Shown here: positions 27,074 to 35,452 of the stretch, in pieces | Position numbering within the stretch: the stretch's first letter is position 1 | How the letters are laid out: every line of letters starts with the position of its first letter | From: Chloroflexota bacterium | GTDB lineage: Bacteria > Chloroflexota > Limnocylindria > Limnocylindrales > CSP1-4 | Direction of reading: 5' to 3' | DNA: 35,452 nucleotides | Assembly: GCA_025935415.1 (NCBI GenBank) | Contig: JAICVI010000005.1 | Location: 1 to 35,452, forward strand | Translations under genes and position numbers: made by a program | The notes under the pieces: generated by a model | Databases searched by the model: none | Told to the model about the DNA's origin: nothing | Seen by the model: only the letters and a program-made list of their open reading frames with translations

Positions 27074-27534
27074 CAGAGGGCCGGCTTCGTGCTCATGAGG
27101 AAGCCGATGGTACCGACGAGCCCGGCCATGACGTACGAGATGTAGCGCTGCCGGCGGGCCAGCAGCGGCCACCGCGGATCGCTCTCCGCGCGGAGCCCGA
27201 TGAGGCCACGGAGGCGCGGCACCTGCACGAAGTACGCGAGGCCGAGGTTGAGGGCGTAGATGACCAGGGCCACCACGAGCCAGGGCTGCTCCAGCATCCG
27301 GAACCCGACGCTGCCCAGCAGTCCCAGACCCGTGATCGCGAGCCCGACGCCGATCCAGAGCGTCCCTCGCGACTGCAGCGCGAGCAGGAACCGGACGAGC
27401 CGACCCGAGCCGTCCGGCCTGAGCGAGCCGCGCCGCGAGCGGAAGGCAAAGGGCAGCAGGAACGACGGCAGGAACAGTGCGAGCGCCAGCGCGATGTGCG
27501 CGATGAGCAGGATCGGGAAAAGAACGGGAGGCAC
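27070..27534 (-). CDS. DUF2269-like membrane protein
   Basis: Four hydrophobic segments with length and topology typical of such proteins; GTG start. Confidence 0.6.
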   Translation of the reverse strand: MPPVLFPILLIAHIALALALFLPSFLLPFAFRSRRGSLRPDGSGRLVRFLLALQSRGTLWIGVGLAITGLGLLGSVGFRMLEQPWLVVALVIYALNLGLAYFVQVPRLRGLIGLRAESDPRWPLLARRQRYISYVMAGLVGTIGFLMSTKPALW

Positions 27535-27578
27535 GTCGAAATTGTAGGTGGGGAGGTGGGACTTCCCGAATCCCGGGG

Positions 27579-28535
27579 CTACTCCCGCACGCCCTCCAGC
27601 GCGACCCAGTCGGACTCCTGCCAGCGACCGAACAGCCGGACGCCGGCGGCCTCGAGGGCCGCTCGCACATCGGCCTCGCGATCCTTGAAGATCCCCGAGG
27701 CGAGGAGCGTGCCGCCCGGGGCCAGCTCGTCGACGATCGGCCGGGCCAGCTCGACCAGGATCCCGGCGATGAGGTTGCCGACGACGGTGTCGAACGGGCC
27801 TTCATCGGTGGGCACGGAGCCTTCACGGGCCCGGATGCGCTTGCCGACCCGGTTGTGCCGGGCATTGGCCTCGGTCGCCTCGATCGCGATCGGGTCGATG
27901 TCAACGCCGAGGACCCGCGTGGCCCCGAGCTTGATTGCAGCGATGGCCAGGATTCCCGAGCCGACGCCGACGTCGAGCATCCGCCCGAGCGGCCCGCGCT
28001 CTGCCCGGGCCTCGATCGCCTCGAGCGCCAGCCGTGTCGTCGGGTGGAGGCCCGTGCCGAAGGCCATCCCCGGGTCCAGGTCGATGACCACCTCGTCGCC
28101 GGTGCGATGGTGCTTCCGCCAGGACGGCTTCACGACGAGGCGCCTGCCGAGATGGAGCACGTGGAAATGCTCCTTCCACGATTCCGCCCAGTCCGCCTCG
28201 TCGACCTCGCGTGTCCGGAGCTCGCCGATCGGGCGCAGGCCGAAGGCCTGCAGGTGACCGAGCGCCTCGGAGGCGGTCGCCGCCGCTCGCGCGCCCTCGG
28301 CGGCGTCGCGAGCCGGCACGTAGGCGCGAATCGTCGCTGGCCGGCTCGGATCCACACGCGCGCCGAGCCCATCCTCGACCAGCTCGAAGCCGGGTTCCAC
28401 GCTCACGCCTCCCGGCGCGACCCGGTTGAGAATCTCGCTGATCGCCTCGACGGCCTCGGTGTCGGCCTCGACGGAGAGCTCGAGCCAGACAGCCCCGCGC
28501 TGGCGCTTCGGTGGCGGTGGCGGTCTCGGGATCAA
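27579..28535 (-). CDS. prmA: Ribosomal protein L11 methyltransferase
   Basis: [26 protein letters not shown] and [32 protein letters not shown]. Confidence 0.93.
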   Translation of the reverse strand: MIPRPPPPPKRQRGAVWLELSVEADTEAVEAISEILNRVAPGGVSVEPGFELVEDGLGARVDPSRPATIRAYVPARDAAEGARAAATASEALGHLQAFGLRPIGELRTREVDEADWAESWKEHFHVLHLGRRLVVKPSWRKHHRTGDEVVIDLDPGMAFGTGLHPTTRLALEAIEARAERGPLGRMLDVGVGSGILAIAAIKLGATRVLGVDIDPIAIEATEANARHNRVGKRIRAREGSVPTDEGPFDTVVGNLIAGILVELARPIVDELAPGGTLLASGIFKDREADVRAALEAAGVRLFGRWQESDWVALEGVRE

Positions 28536-29788
28536 GCCGCGGTGCCGTCCTCGACGTTGCCCGAGGCGGGGGTGCCGGCACCGGGGGCGGCGGCACCGGG
28601 CGTGCCCGCGGTGGTGGTGCCCGCGGTGGTGGTGCCCGCGATCGCGCCGCCGTCAGAATCCGCGGAAGCCGCGCGGCGGCCCTTGGCGCGCTTCGGCGGC
28701 GGCTTCTTGCCGATGACGCGGTCGAAGATCCCCGCCTGCGCGGAGACGATCTCATCGGAGGCGTCGGCATACGCCTCGAGTGCGGCGCGCTGCTCCCGCG
28801 AGAGTCGCTGCGGGACCTCGATGTCGACGAGGACATGGAGATCCCCGCGCTGACCGGAGCGCCGCAGGTACGGCACGCCACGCCCGCGAAGCCGGATCTC
28901 GGTGCCGGGCTGCGTGCCCGCCTTGACCTCGACGGACTCCTCGCCCTCGACGGTCGGCACGAGGATGGTCGTGCCGAGCGCCGCCTGCGCGATGCCCACC
29001 GAGGCCTCGTAGATGAGCTCCGTCCCCTCGCGCTTGAGCGCCGGGTGCGGTGCGACGTGGACGGCGACGTAGAGCGACCCGGCGGGTCCACCCCGCGGAC
29101 CCGCCTCGCCCTCGTTCGCGAGCCTGATCTGGTGCCCCTCATCGATCCCGGCCGGGATCGTCACCTGCAGGGTCCGTCGCCGCTCGACACGGCCCTCGCC
29201 CCGACACGTGTCGCACGGGCTCTCGACGATCTTGCCGTCGCCGCGACAGCGCGGGCACGTCGTGACGTTGATCATCTGGCCGAGCATCGTCTGGCGGACG
29301 CCCCGGACCTCGCCGCGGCCGTTGCACTGCGGGCAGGTGATCGGGGTGGTGCCGGGCTTCGCCCCGTTCCCGCCGCAGGTGTCGCACCGGGCAAGCACCG
29401 GGAACTCGATCTCCTTCATCGTCCCGAGGATCGCCTCCTCGAAGGTGATGCGGAGGTCGTACCGGAGATCGGAGCCCGCCGCCGGCCGCCCGCGCCGCCC
29501 GGCGCCCGCGGCGGCAGCGCCGAAGAACGCGTCGAAGATGTCCGCGAACCCGCCGAATCCCGGGCCGCCCTCGGCGCCGACCGTCCCGAACAGGTCATAG
29601 CGCTGCCGCCGTTCGGGATCGGACAGCACCTGGTAGGCCTCGTTGATCTCCTTGAAGCGCACGGCCGCGTCCGGCTCCTGGTTGACGTCCGGATGCCACT
29701 GCTGCGCCAGGCGCCGGTAGGCCTTCTTGATGTCGGAATCCGAGGCGCCGCGCTCGACCCCGAGCGTGACGTAGTAGTCGACTGCCAT
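28532..29788 (-). CDS. dnaJ: Molecular chaperone DnaJ with low-complexity C-terminal tail
   Basis: J-domain with HPDVN, four CxxCxGxG zinc motifs; tail [27 protein letters not shown]. Confidence 0.94.
   Translation of the reverse strand: MAVDYYVTLGVERGASDSDIKKAYRRLAQQWHPDVNQEPDAAVRFKEINEAYQVLSDPERRQRYDLFGTVGAEGGPGFGGFADIFDAFFGAAAAGAGRRGRPAAGSDLRYDLRITFEEAILGTMKEIEFPVLARCDTCGGNGAKPGTTPITCPQCNGRGEVRGVRQTMLGQMINVTTCPRCRGDGKIVESPCDTCRGEGRVERRRTLQVTIPAGIDEGHQIRLANEGEAGPRGGPAGSLYVAVHVAPHPALKREGTELIYEASVGIAQAALGTTILVPTVEGEESVEVKAGTQPGTEIRLRGRGVPYLRRSGQRGDLHVLVDIEVPQRLSREQRAALEAYADASDEIVSAQAGIFDRVIGKKPPPKRAKGRRAASADSDGGAIAGTTTAGTTTAGTPGAAAPGAGTPASGNVEDGTAA
28602..28640. repeat. 15-bp tandem repeat (2.6 copies) within the dnaJ 3' end
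   Basis: gtgcccgcggtggtg gtgcccgcggtggtg gtgcccgcg. Confidence 0.85.
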
Positions 29789-29829
29789 CGACCCGGAAGT
29801 CTACGGTCGAACCGCCGTACGATGGCCGC

Positions 29830-30675
29830 ATGGGCGATCCCGAAGCTGCTCCCCTGCCCCGCCTGACCGTCGCGCTCACGTTCGACCACGACTCGCTCTC
29901 CGACGGCATCCGGCGCGGCGACTCGCTGGTGAAGCTCTCGCATGCCGAGTTCGGGCATCGGGTGGGCGTGCCGCGGATCCTCGAGCTGCTGGCCCGGGAG
30001 GGCATCCCGGCGAGCTGGTTCGTGCCCGGCGCGACGCTCGATCTCTACCCGGAGGATGCCGAGGCGATTCTCGCGGCAGGCCACGAGCTCGCGAGCCATG
30101 GCTGGTATCACGAGGACTTCGCGGAGCTCTCCCCGGACGAGCAGCGCGGGATTCTTGATCGCTCGGTTGCGGCCGTTCGCAGGATCACCGGCGCGGCACC
30201 GCGAGGGTTCCGGGCGCCGTACTGGGCCCTCGGGAGCGAGACCCTGGGGCTGGTCGAGGACGCGGGCTACGACTACGACTCGTCGCTGCAGGCGGACGAC
30301 TACCGCGTCTACCGCGTCCGGCGCGGGGATCGCCACTCCATGACGGAGGGCTCGACCTTCGGCCCGGAGGGCCGCCTCCTCGAGGTACCGGGCTACTGGG
30401 CGATGGACGACTGGCCCTACTTCGAGCCAGGAGATGCCGGCCGGGACGGCCTCTCGGCGCCCTCGCGCGTGCTGGAGATCTGGACCGCCGAGCTTCGCTA
30501 CGCCTACGCCCATGCGCCGGGCGGCCTGGTCACGATCACGATGCACCCCGAGTGCATCGGACGCGGCCATCGGATGGCCATGCTCGAGCAGCTCATCGCC
30601 GAGGCGAAGTCCCTGGAGGGCGTCGCGTTCGACCGCCTGGACCGGTACCTCGACCGCTGGAGCGCGATCGCCTAG
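29830..30675 (+). CDS. Polysaccharide deacetylase family protein
   Basis: [27 protein letters not shown] and [11 protein letters not shown]. Confidence 0.9.
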   Translation: MGDPEAAPLPRLTVALTFDHDSLSDGIRRGDSLVKLSHAEFGHRVGVPRILELLAREGIPASWFVPGATLDLYPEDAEAILAAGHELASHGWYHEDFAELSPDEQRGILDRSVAAVRRITGAAPRGFRAPYWALGSETLGLVEDAGYDYDSSLQADDYRVYRVRRGDRHSMTEGSTFGPEGRLLEVPGYWAMDDWPYFEPGDAGRDGLSAPSRVLEIWTAELRYAYAHAPGGLVTITMHPECIGRGHRMAMLEQLIAEAKSLEGVAFDRLDRYLDRWSAIA

Positions 30676-31436
30676 CCCGGCTGGTCGCCGGCCAGCGCGG
30701 TTGCGCGACGGAAGATCGCGTCGAGCATCTCCCGCGTGAGCCGCCCGGTGAAGGTGTTCTGCTGACTCACGTGGTAGCTGCCGAGGAGCGTCCAGCGGTC
30801 GATCCGGACCTCGGCCCCGTGCCCGAACCTCGGCTGCGGCCGTGGAATCTCCGCCCCGAGCGCGGCGAACGTCCGCAGCGCGGATGCCCAGGCGAAGCCG
30901 CCGAGCGCCACGACGACGCGAAGCCGATCCAGTGCCGCAACTTCGCGGACGAGGTACGGGAAGCAGTTGTCCCGTTCCGATGGCAGCGGCTTGTTGTCAG
31001 GAGGCGCGGACTTCACCGGCGCTGTCACCCAGAGGTCGATCGCCTCGAGCCCATCGCCGCGGCGCTCGCTCGTGGACCGGTTTGCCAGCCCGGCGGCGTG
31101 CAGCGCCGGCCACAGGAAGTCGCCGCTCGCGTCGCCCGTGAAGACGCGTCCCGTGCGGTTGCCACCGTTGGCAGCGGGCGCGAGCCCGAGCAGCAGGATC
31201 CGGGCCTCGGGATCGCCGAACCCCGGCACGGCCCGGCCCCAGTAGTCCTGGTCACGAAATCGCGCGACCTTTTCGCGCGCGACCCGCTCGCGCCACTCGA
31301 CCAGCCGCGGGCAGCGCCGACACTCGATGACATCGGCCTCGATCGCGGCCAACGCCGCAGCTCGGGCCGCGCTGGCGATCGGTAGCCTCGACTCGTCAGC
31401 AACAGCGGCGCTGGCTCCGATCCTGCGAGGTCGCAC
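30672..31436 (-). CDS. Type-5 (UDGb-like) uracil-DNA glycosylase
   Basis: [40 protein letters not shown] and [19 protein letters not shown] start. Confidence 0.88.
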   Translation of the reverse strand: MRPRRIGASAAVADESRLPIASAARAAALAAIEADVIECRRCPRLVEWRERVAREKVARFRDQDYWGRAVPGFGDPEARILLLGLAPAANGGNRTGRVFTGDASGDFLWPALHAAGLANRSTSERRGDGLEAIDLWVTAPVKSAPPDNKPLPSERDNCFPYLVREVAALDRLRVVVALGGFAWASALRTFAALGAEIPRPQPRFGHGAEVRIDRWTLLGSYHVSQQNTFTGRLTREMLDAIFRRATALAGDQPG

Positions 31437-31462
31437 GTCCCCCCAGCCTGCGGTAGCCGGCG

Positions 31463-32263
31463 CTACTTGAGCAGCAGCTTGTCGAGCCGCCTGGACACGA
31501 TCGACAGCCCCACCAGCCCCATCACGAGCAGATAGGCCACGTGGACGACCGTCTCCGGGCCGATCACGCCGACGGTCAGACCTCGGAGGAGGTCCACGCC
31601 CTGGTAGAGCGGCGTGAGCTGGACGACGATGCGAAGGCCCTCGGGCAGCGAGTCGAGCGGGAAGAACGTGCCGCTGAACAGGAACATCGGCAGGATCACG
31701 AGCTGGATCAGGTCGAAGTCCTGCCAGGTCTTCATGAACGAGGTCGCTGCCATGCCGACGGCAGCGAAGGCGAAGCCGATCAGCAGCGCGCCCGGCAGCG
31801 TGAGCAGGATCAACGGCGACCGGGCGAGCCCGAAGAGGACCATCACCACGAGAAACCCGATCGTGTACAGCGCGCCGCGGATCAGCGCCCATCCGAGCTC
31901 GCCGAGGGAGATGTCGCCGGGCGACATCGGCGTCGTGAGGATCGAGGCGAAGGTCTTGTCGTAGTTGAGCTTGAAGAAGAAGTTGAAGGTGCTCTCGGTG
32001 ATCGCGCCGTTCATCGAAGACGCGGCGAGCAGCGCGGGCGCCACGAACAGGGCGTACGGGATGGTCTGGCCGCCCGGCCCGACCACGTCGCCGACCAGCC
32101 GGCCGAGCCCGAACCCGATCGAGAGCAGGTAGAAGAACGGCTCGAAGAAGCCCGAGAAGAGCATCAGCCAGCCGTGCTTGTACACGAGCAGGTTGCGCTC
32201 GATCATCCGGAGCGCTCGCCGGCTCCCGAAGGCGAAGAGCGGCGTGATCCGCAGCGCCATCAC
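31463..32263 (-). CDS. ABC-2 type transporter permease (NodJ-like)
   Basis: [39 protein letters not shown] and six hydrophobic segments. Confidence 0.88.
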   Translation of the reverse strand: MMALRITPLFAFGSRRALRMIERNLLVYKHGWLMLFSGFFEPFFYLLSIGFGLGRLVGDVVGPGGQTIPYALFVAPALLAASSMNGAITESTFNFFFKLNYDKTFASILTTPMSPGDISLGELGWALIRGALYTIGFLVVMVLFGLARSPLILLTLPGALLIGFAFAAVGMAATSFMKTWQDFDLIQLVILPMFLFSGTFFPLDSLPEGLRIVVQLTPLYQGVDLLRGLTVGVIGPETVVHVAYLLVMGLVGLSIVSRRLDKLLLK

Positions 32264-32276
32264 CGTCGCACCGCCT

Positions 32277-33122
32277 CTAGCCCCGCACCAACCGGGCCTC
32301 GAACGTGCGCGCCGCGAAGGCCGCGCCGGTGCCCGCCAACGCGACCAGCACGCCGATGTGGATGGTGAACAGCAGCGGGTCGCGCCCGACCGTATCCAGC
32401 ATCAGCATCCGGCAGGCATCGACCCCATGCCACAACGGCGAGACCCAGGCGATCGGACGGACGATCTCCGGCAGGTTCTCGATCGGGTAGAAGGTGCCGC
32501 TGAACAGGAACAGCGGCGTGATCCCGAATCGGAAGATCGCGGCGAACTTGTCCGGTGTGCGCTGCGTCGCCGTGAACGCCATGAGCGGGGTGGAGAAGCT
32601 CAGGCCCGTCAGCACGGCGACCGGGATCGCGAGCACCAGCAGCGGCGATCGGGATGCGCCAAAGCCGACGATGACGATCGCGAAGACCGTCGCGATCAGC
32701 GTCAGGCGGAGCGCGATCCAGACGATGTTGCCGTAGGCGATGTCGGCGGCACGGATCGGCGTGGCGAACATCGCGTGGAAGATCTTGTTCCACTGCAGCC
32801 CGCCGAGGATGGGGAAGGCCGCCTCGAACGAGCCGGCCTGCATGACCGTCGCGGCCAACAGTCCCGGCGCCAGGAACTGGAGATAGGTGAGCCCCTCCAG
32901 GGTCGGGTCAGGGTTCTGGTCGACGTAGCCGCCGAGCCCGAGGCCCATGGCCGTCAGGAACAGCAGGGGCACGCCGAAGCTCGCGAACAGGCTCGCCCGG
33001 AAGGTCCGGCGGTAGAGCATCGCCCGGTGCTCGATGACCCGGCCGATCGTCGACCAGCTCGGCGCGAGCGGCGGCACGCGACCAATGCCGGCAGGCTCCC
33101 GCGCATCCAGGAACGACGACAC
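32277..33122 (-). CDS. ABC-2 type transporter permease (NodJ-like), paralogue of the adjacent permease
   Basis: FLFSGTFYPIENLPEIVRPIAWVSPLWHGVDACRMLMLD and hydrophobic segments. Confidence 0.88.
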   Translation of the reverse strand: MSSFLDAREPAGIGRVPPLAPSWSTIGRVIEHRAMLYRRTFRASLFASFGVPLLFLTAMGLGLGGYVDQNPDPTLEGLTYLQFLAPGLLAATVMQAGSFEAAFPILGGLQWNKIFHAMFATPIRAADIAYGNIVWIALRLTLIATVFAIVIVGFGASRSPLLVLAIPVAVLTGLSFSTPLMAFTATQRTPDKFAAIFRFGITPLFLFSGTFYPIENLPEIVRPIAWVSPLWHGVDACRMLMLDTVGRDPLLFTIHIGVLVALAGTGAAFAARTFEARLVRG

Positions 33123-33134
33123 TCGATCGATTTC

Positions 33135-34139
33135 CTAGTCGACCAGCGAGCGGCCGGTCAGCCGGAGGAACACGTCTTCCAGGGTCGAGCGGCGAACGAG
33201 GACCGCCTCCGGATGGATCCCGCGCTCCCGAGCTGCCATCACCACCTCCTCGCCGTCGTCGGCGTAGAGCAGCACGCGATCCGGAAGCTTCTCGATCCTC
33301 GAGGCCAGACCGTCCAGCTTCCCGTCCAGCGTCTCCTGGACGCCCGGCAGGAAGCGGAACTCCGCCACTTCCCTGGTGGAATAGCGCTGGATGAGCTGCT
33401 GCGGCGAGCCCTCGGCGACGATCTTCGCCTTGTCCATGACCACGAGCCGGTCGCAGAGCTGCTCCGCCTCGTCCATGTAGTGGGTCGTCAGGACGAGGGT
33501 CACGCCGCGCTGCTTGAGGCGGTAGAGGCGATCCCAGAGCAGGTGGCGGGCCTGCGGGTCCAGGCCCGTGGTCGGCTCGTCGAGGAGCATCAGGCTCGGC
33601 TCGTTGATGAGCGACCGGGCGATGGTGAGGCGCCGCTTCATGCCGCCGCTGAGCGGCTCCACGAGATCCTTGCCCCGATCCGCGAGCTGCACGAAGTCCA
33701 GGAGCTCGTCGGCGCGGCGGGCGCATTCCTCGCGGGGCAGCCCGAAGTACCGGCCGTAGATCAGGAGGTTTTCCCGGACCGTCAGCTCGTTGTCGAGGGT
33801 GTCCTGCTGCGGCACGACCCCGAGCCGTGACCGGATCTGCGGCCCCTGCCGCCGTGGGTCCATGTCGAGGATCCGCAGCTCGCCATCGCTCACCGGTGAG
33901 GTGCAGCCGATCATCCGCATGGTCGACGTCTTCCCTGCGCCGTTCGGGCCGAGGAAGCCGAAGGCCTCGCCGGGCGCGACCTCGAAATCGATGCCGTCCA
34001 CGGCGGTGAAGTCGTCGAACCGCTTCGTCAGGCCGCGCGCGGAGATGAGCGGTGGGGCGCTCGCGCGGGCTGCGGGCCTGGACGCGCCGAGCGCCTCCTC
34101 GACCGCCGGCGTGGGCTCGGTCGCGAGGGAGTCGTGCAT
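33135..34139 (-). CDS. ABC transporter ATP-binding protein (NodI/DrrA-like)
   Basis: FLGPNGAGKTSTMRM Walker A, LSGGMKRRLTIARSL signature and LMLLDEPTTGLDP Walker B. Confidence 0.93.
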   Translation of the reverse strand: MHDSLATEPTPAVEEALGASRPAARASAPPLISARGLTKRFDDFTAVDGIDFEVAPGEAFGFLGPNGAGKTSTMRMIGCTSPVSDGELRILDMDPRRQGPQIRSRLGVVPQQDTLDNELTVRENLLIYGRYFGLPREECARRADELLDFVQLADRGKDLVEPLSGGMKRRLTIARSLINEPSLMLLDEPTTGLDPQARHLLWDRLYRLKQRGVTLVLTTHYMDEAEQLCDRLVVMDKAKIVAEGSPQQLIQRYSTREVAEFRFLPGVQETLDGKLDGLASRIEKLPDRVLLYADDGEEVVMAARERGIHPEAVLVRRSTLEDVFLRLTGRSLVD

Positions 34140-34163
34140 GGGCGGCGAATCCTAGCCGCGACC

Positions 34164-34182
34164 GTGACAGGTCGCCTGTCAC
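34164..34182. promoter_or_regulatory. Perfect 8-3-8 inverted repeat between divergent ABC exporter and deaminase genes (putative operator)
   Basis: GTGACAGG-TCG-CCTGTCAC. Confidence 0.7.
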
Positions 34183-34191
34183 CATATCGGG

Positions 34192-34665
34192 ATGTGCGTT
34201 GCGCCGACGCCGGACCAGCTCGTCGAGGCCGCGATGACCCTCGCCTCCGAGGCGATCGCACGCGGCGACCCGCCCTTCGGCGCGCTCCTCGTGTCCCCGC
34301 ACGGCGAGGTCGTCGCGATGGCGTCGAACCGCCAGGTCTCGGGCGACGACCCGACGGCGCATGCGGAGATCGAGCTCCTGCGCGCGGCCGCCCGTGCCGG
34401 GCATCGGCCGCCGCTCAGCGCGTACACCATGGCGATCAACGCCGAACCGTGCTCGATGTGCGCCTCGGCGCTGGTCAAGGCGGGCCTCGGCGCGCTGGTG
34501 TTCGGCGCGCGGCACGAGCCGCACATGGATCCGGACGTCGGGTCGGACGAGGTCTTTGCCCGCTCGGCGCGGCCGCCCCGGGTCCTGGCCGGGGTGCGGG
34601 CCGAGGAGGCCCGCGCCCAGATCGCCGCAGCGCGACTGGCGGCGGGGACGCAGCCGCCCGATTGA
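34192..34665 (+). CDS. Nucleoside/CMP deaminase-family zinc hydrolase
   Basis: DPTAHAEIELLRAA and INAEPCSMCASALVKAG zinc motifs. Confidence 0.9.
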   Translation: MCVAPTPDQLVEAAMTLASEAIARGDPPFGALLVSPHGEVVAMASNRQVSGDDPTAHAEIELLRAAARAGHRPPLSAYTMAINAEPCSMCASALVKAGLGALVFGARHEPHMDPDVGSDEVFARSARPPRVLAGVRAEEARAQIAAARLAAGTQPPD

Positions 34666-34679
34666 CCGCTTGTAAACCC

Positions 34680-34695
34680 GCTATCTTCAGATAGC
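34680..34695. promoter_or_regulatory. Perfect 7-2-7 inverted repeat abutting the DUF2071 start codon
   Basis: GCTATCT-TC-AGATAGC directly followed by ATG. Confidence 0.7.
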
Positions 34696-35452
34696 ATGAA
34701 TGAGCTCGCGGTCGACACTCCGGGAACGTTCACCCGCCCGCGACCGCGACCCCGCTGGTCCGATGCCATGACCCTGCTGCGCCATTTCGCGCTGGTGACA
34801 TTCGACGTCGACCCGGATGCGCTCGTGCGGACGCTGCCGACTGGCCTGAGGCCGGAGCTCCGGACGCTCGACGACGGCCGCCTGCGCGGGTTCGTCTCGG
34901 CCGTGTCCTTCCGCGACATCGACTTTCGCTTCCATGGCGCCGAGCTCGTGCGCGCGACGTTCGACCAGACCAACTACCGCGCGTACGTCTTCGGGCCCGA
35001 CGGGAAGCGCGCGGTCTTCTTCTTCGAGACGACGCTCGATTCGCGGCTCGCGCTCATCCCGCGGCGACTGTGGGGGATGCCCTGGTACGGTGGTCGAACC
35101 ACGATCGAGGCCGAGTGGGACGGCGATCGCTGCCTGTCGTATCGCCACGTCTGCAGCGGCTCGCGCAACGCCGTGGACGCCGCCTTCATCGGCACGACCG
35201 CACTGGCGGGACGGCTCGACGGGTTCGCGGATGCGGACGAAACCTTCGCCGTCCTGACCCACCCGCTGGACGGCTTCTACCGGCATCCCGACGGCCGCAT
35301 CGGCCGGTACTCGGTGTGGCATCCACGGCTCCGGCCGACGCTCGGCACCGCGGTCCGGGCGCAGTACGCCGCCTTCGGGCGCCTTGGCCTCGTCGCGGCG
35401 GACAGCGCTCCCCACTCGATCCTGCTCCAGCCCTCCATCGAGTTCGACGTCC
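34696..35452 (+). CDS. DUF2071 (YqjF-like) protein, truncated by window end
   Basis: LLRHFALVTFDVDPDALVRTLPTGLRPE ... RRLWGMPWYGGRTTIE; open frame from ATG 34696 to the window edge. Confidence 0.75.
   Translation, partial: MNELAVDTPGTFTRPRPRPRWSDAMTLLRHFALVTFDVDPDALVRTLPTGLRPELRTLDDGRLRGFVSAVSFRDIDFRFHGAELVRATFDQTNYRAYVFGPDGKRAVFFFETTLDSRLALIPRRLWGMPWYGGRTTIEAEWDGDRCLSYRHVCSGSRNAVDAAFIGTTALAGRLDGFADADETFAVLTHPLDGFYRHPDGRIGRYSVWHPRLRPTLGTAVRAQYAAFGRLGLVAADSAPHSILLQPSIEFDV

Noticed and set aside
1-35452. tRNA, rRNA, riboswitch or transposon
   Set aside because: No cloverleaf-like segment, rRNA-conserved stretch, transposase motif or terminal inverted repeat was recognised. In particular, no SAM riboswitch could be identified by eye upstream of metK or ahcY.

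Overview
High-GC bacterial chromosome segment. Gene content and protein style suggest a soil-type Chloroflexota or a related high-GC lineage; this is inference only. I support about 33 genes: a SAM/methionine-cycle group (metK, archaeal-type ahcY, mtnA, apt), kynU, a MarR regulator, an S9 peptidase, an MFS exporter, mfd, pth, ybeY, a 7TM-HD phosphodiesterase, yqeY, rpsU, an acyl-CoA synthetase, a HIT protein, prmA, dnaJ, a polysaccharide deacetylase, a type-5 uracil-DNA glycosylase, an ABC-2 exporter, a nucleoside deaminase and a truncated DUF2071 protein. I see no CRISPR array, transposase, tRNA or rRNA. The most interesting non-gene signals are: (1) a 570-bp degenerate decanucleotide array (consensus GCGCRACCCG, 57 units) downstream of metK, with an embedded 20-bp sub-array; (2) a compact MarR-controlled divergent unit, with 15-bp-spaced operator boxes over two strong promoters, where the plus-strand transcript carries only two tiny ORFs before a GCAA-capped terminator; (3) a recurrent -10-like hexamer (TANNNT or relaxed NANNNT) 6-9 nt upstream of start codons, implying widespread leaderless transcription; (4) perfect palindromes at promoters of the ABC exporter/deaminase pair, DUF2071 and rpsU, and a hairpin sequestering the apt start codon; (5) an unexplained N-terminal extension on MtnA. 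All calls come from reading the sequence; no searches were run.
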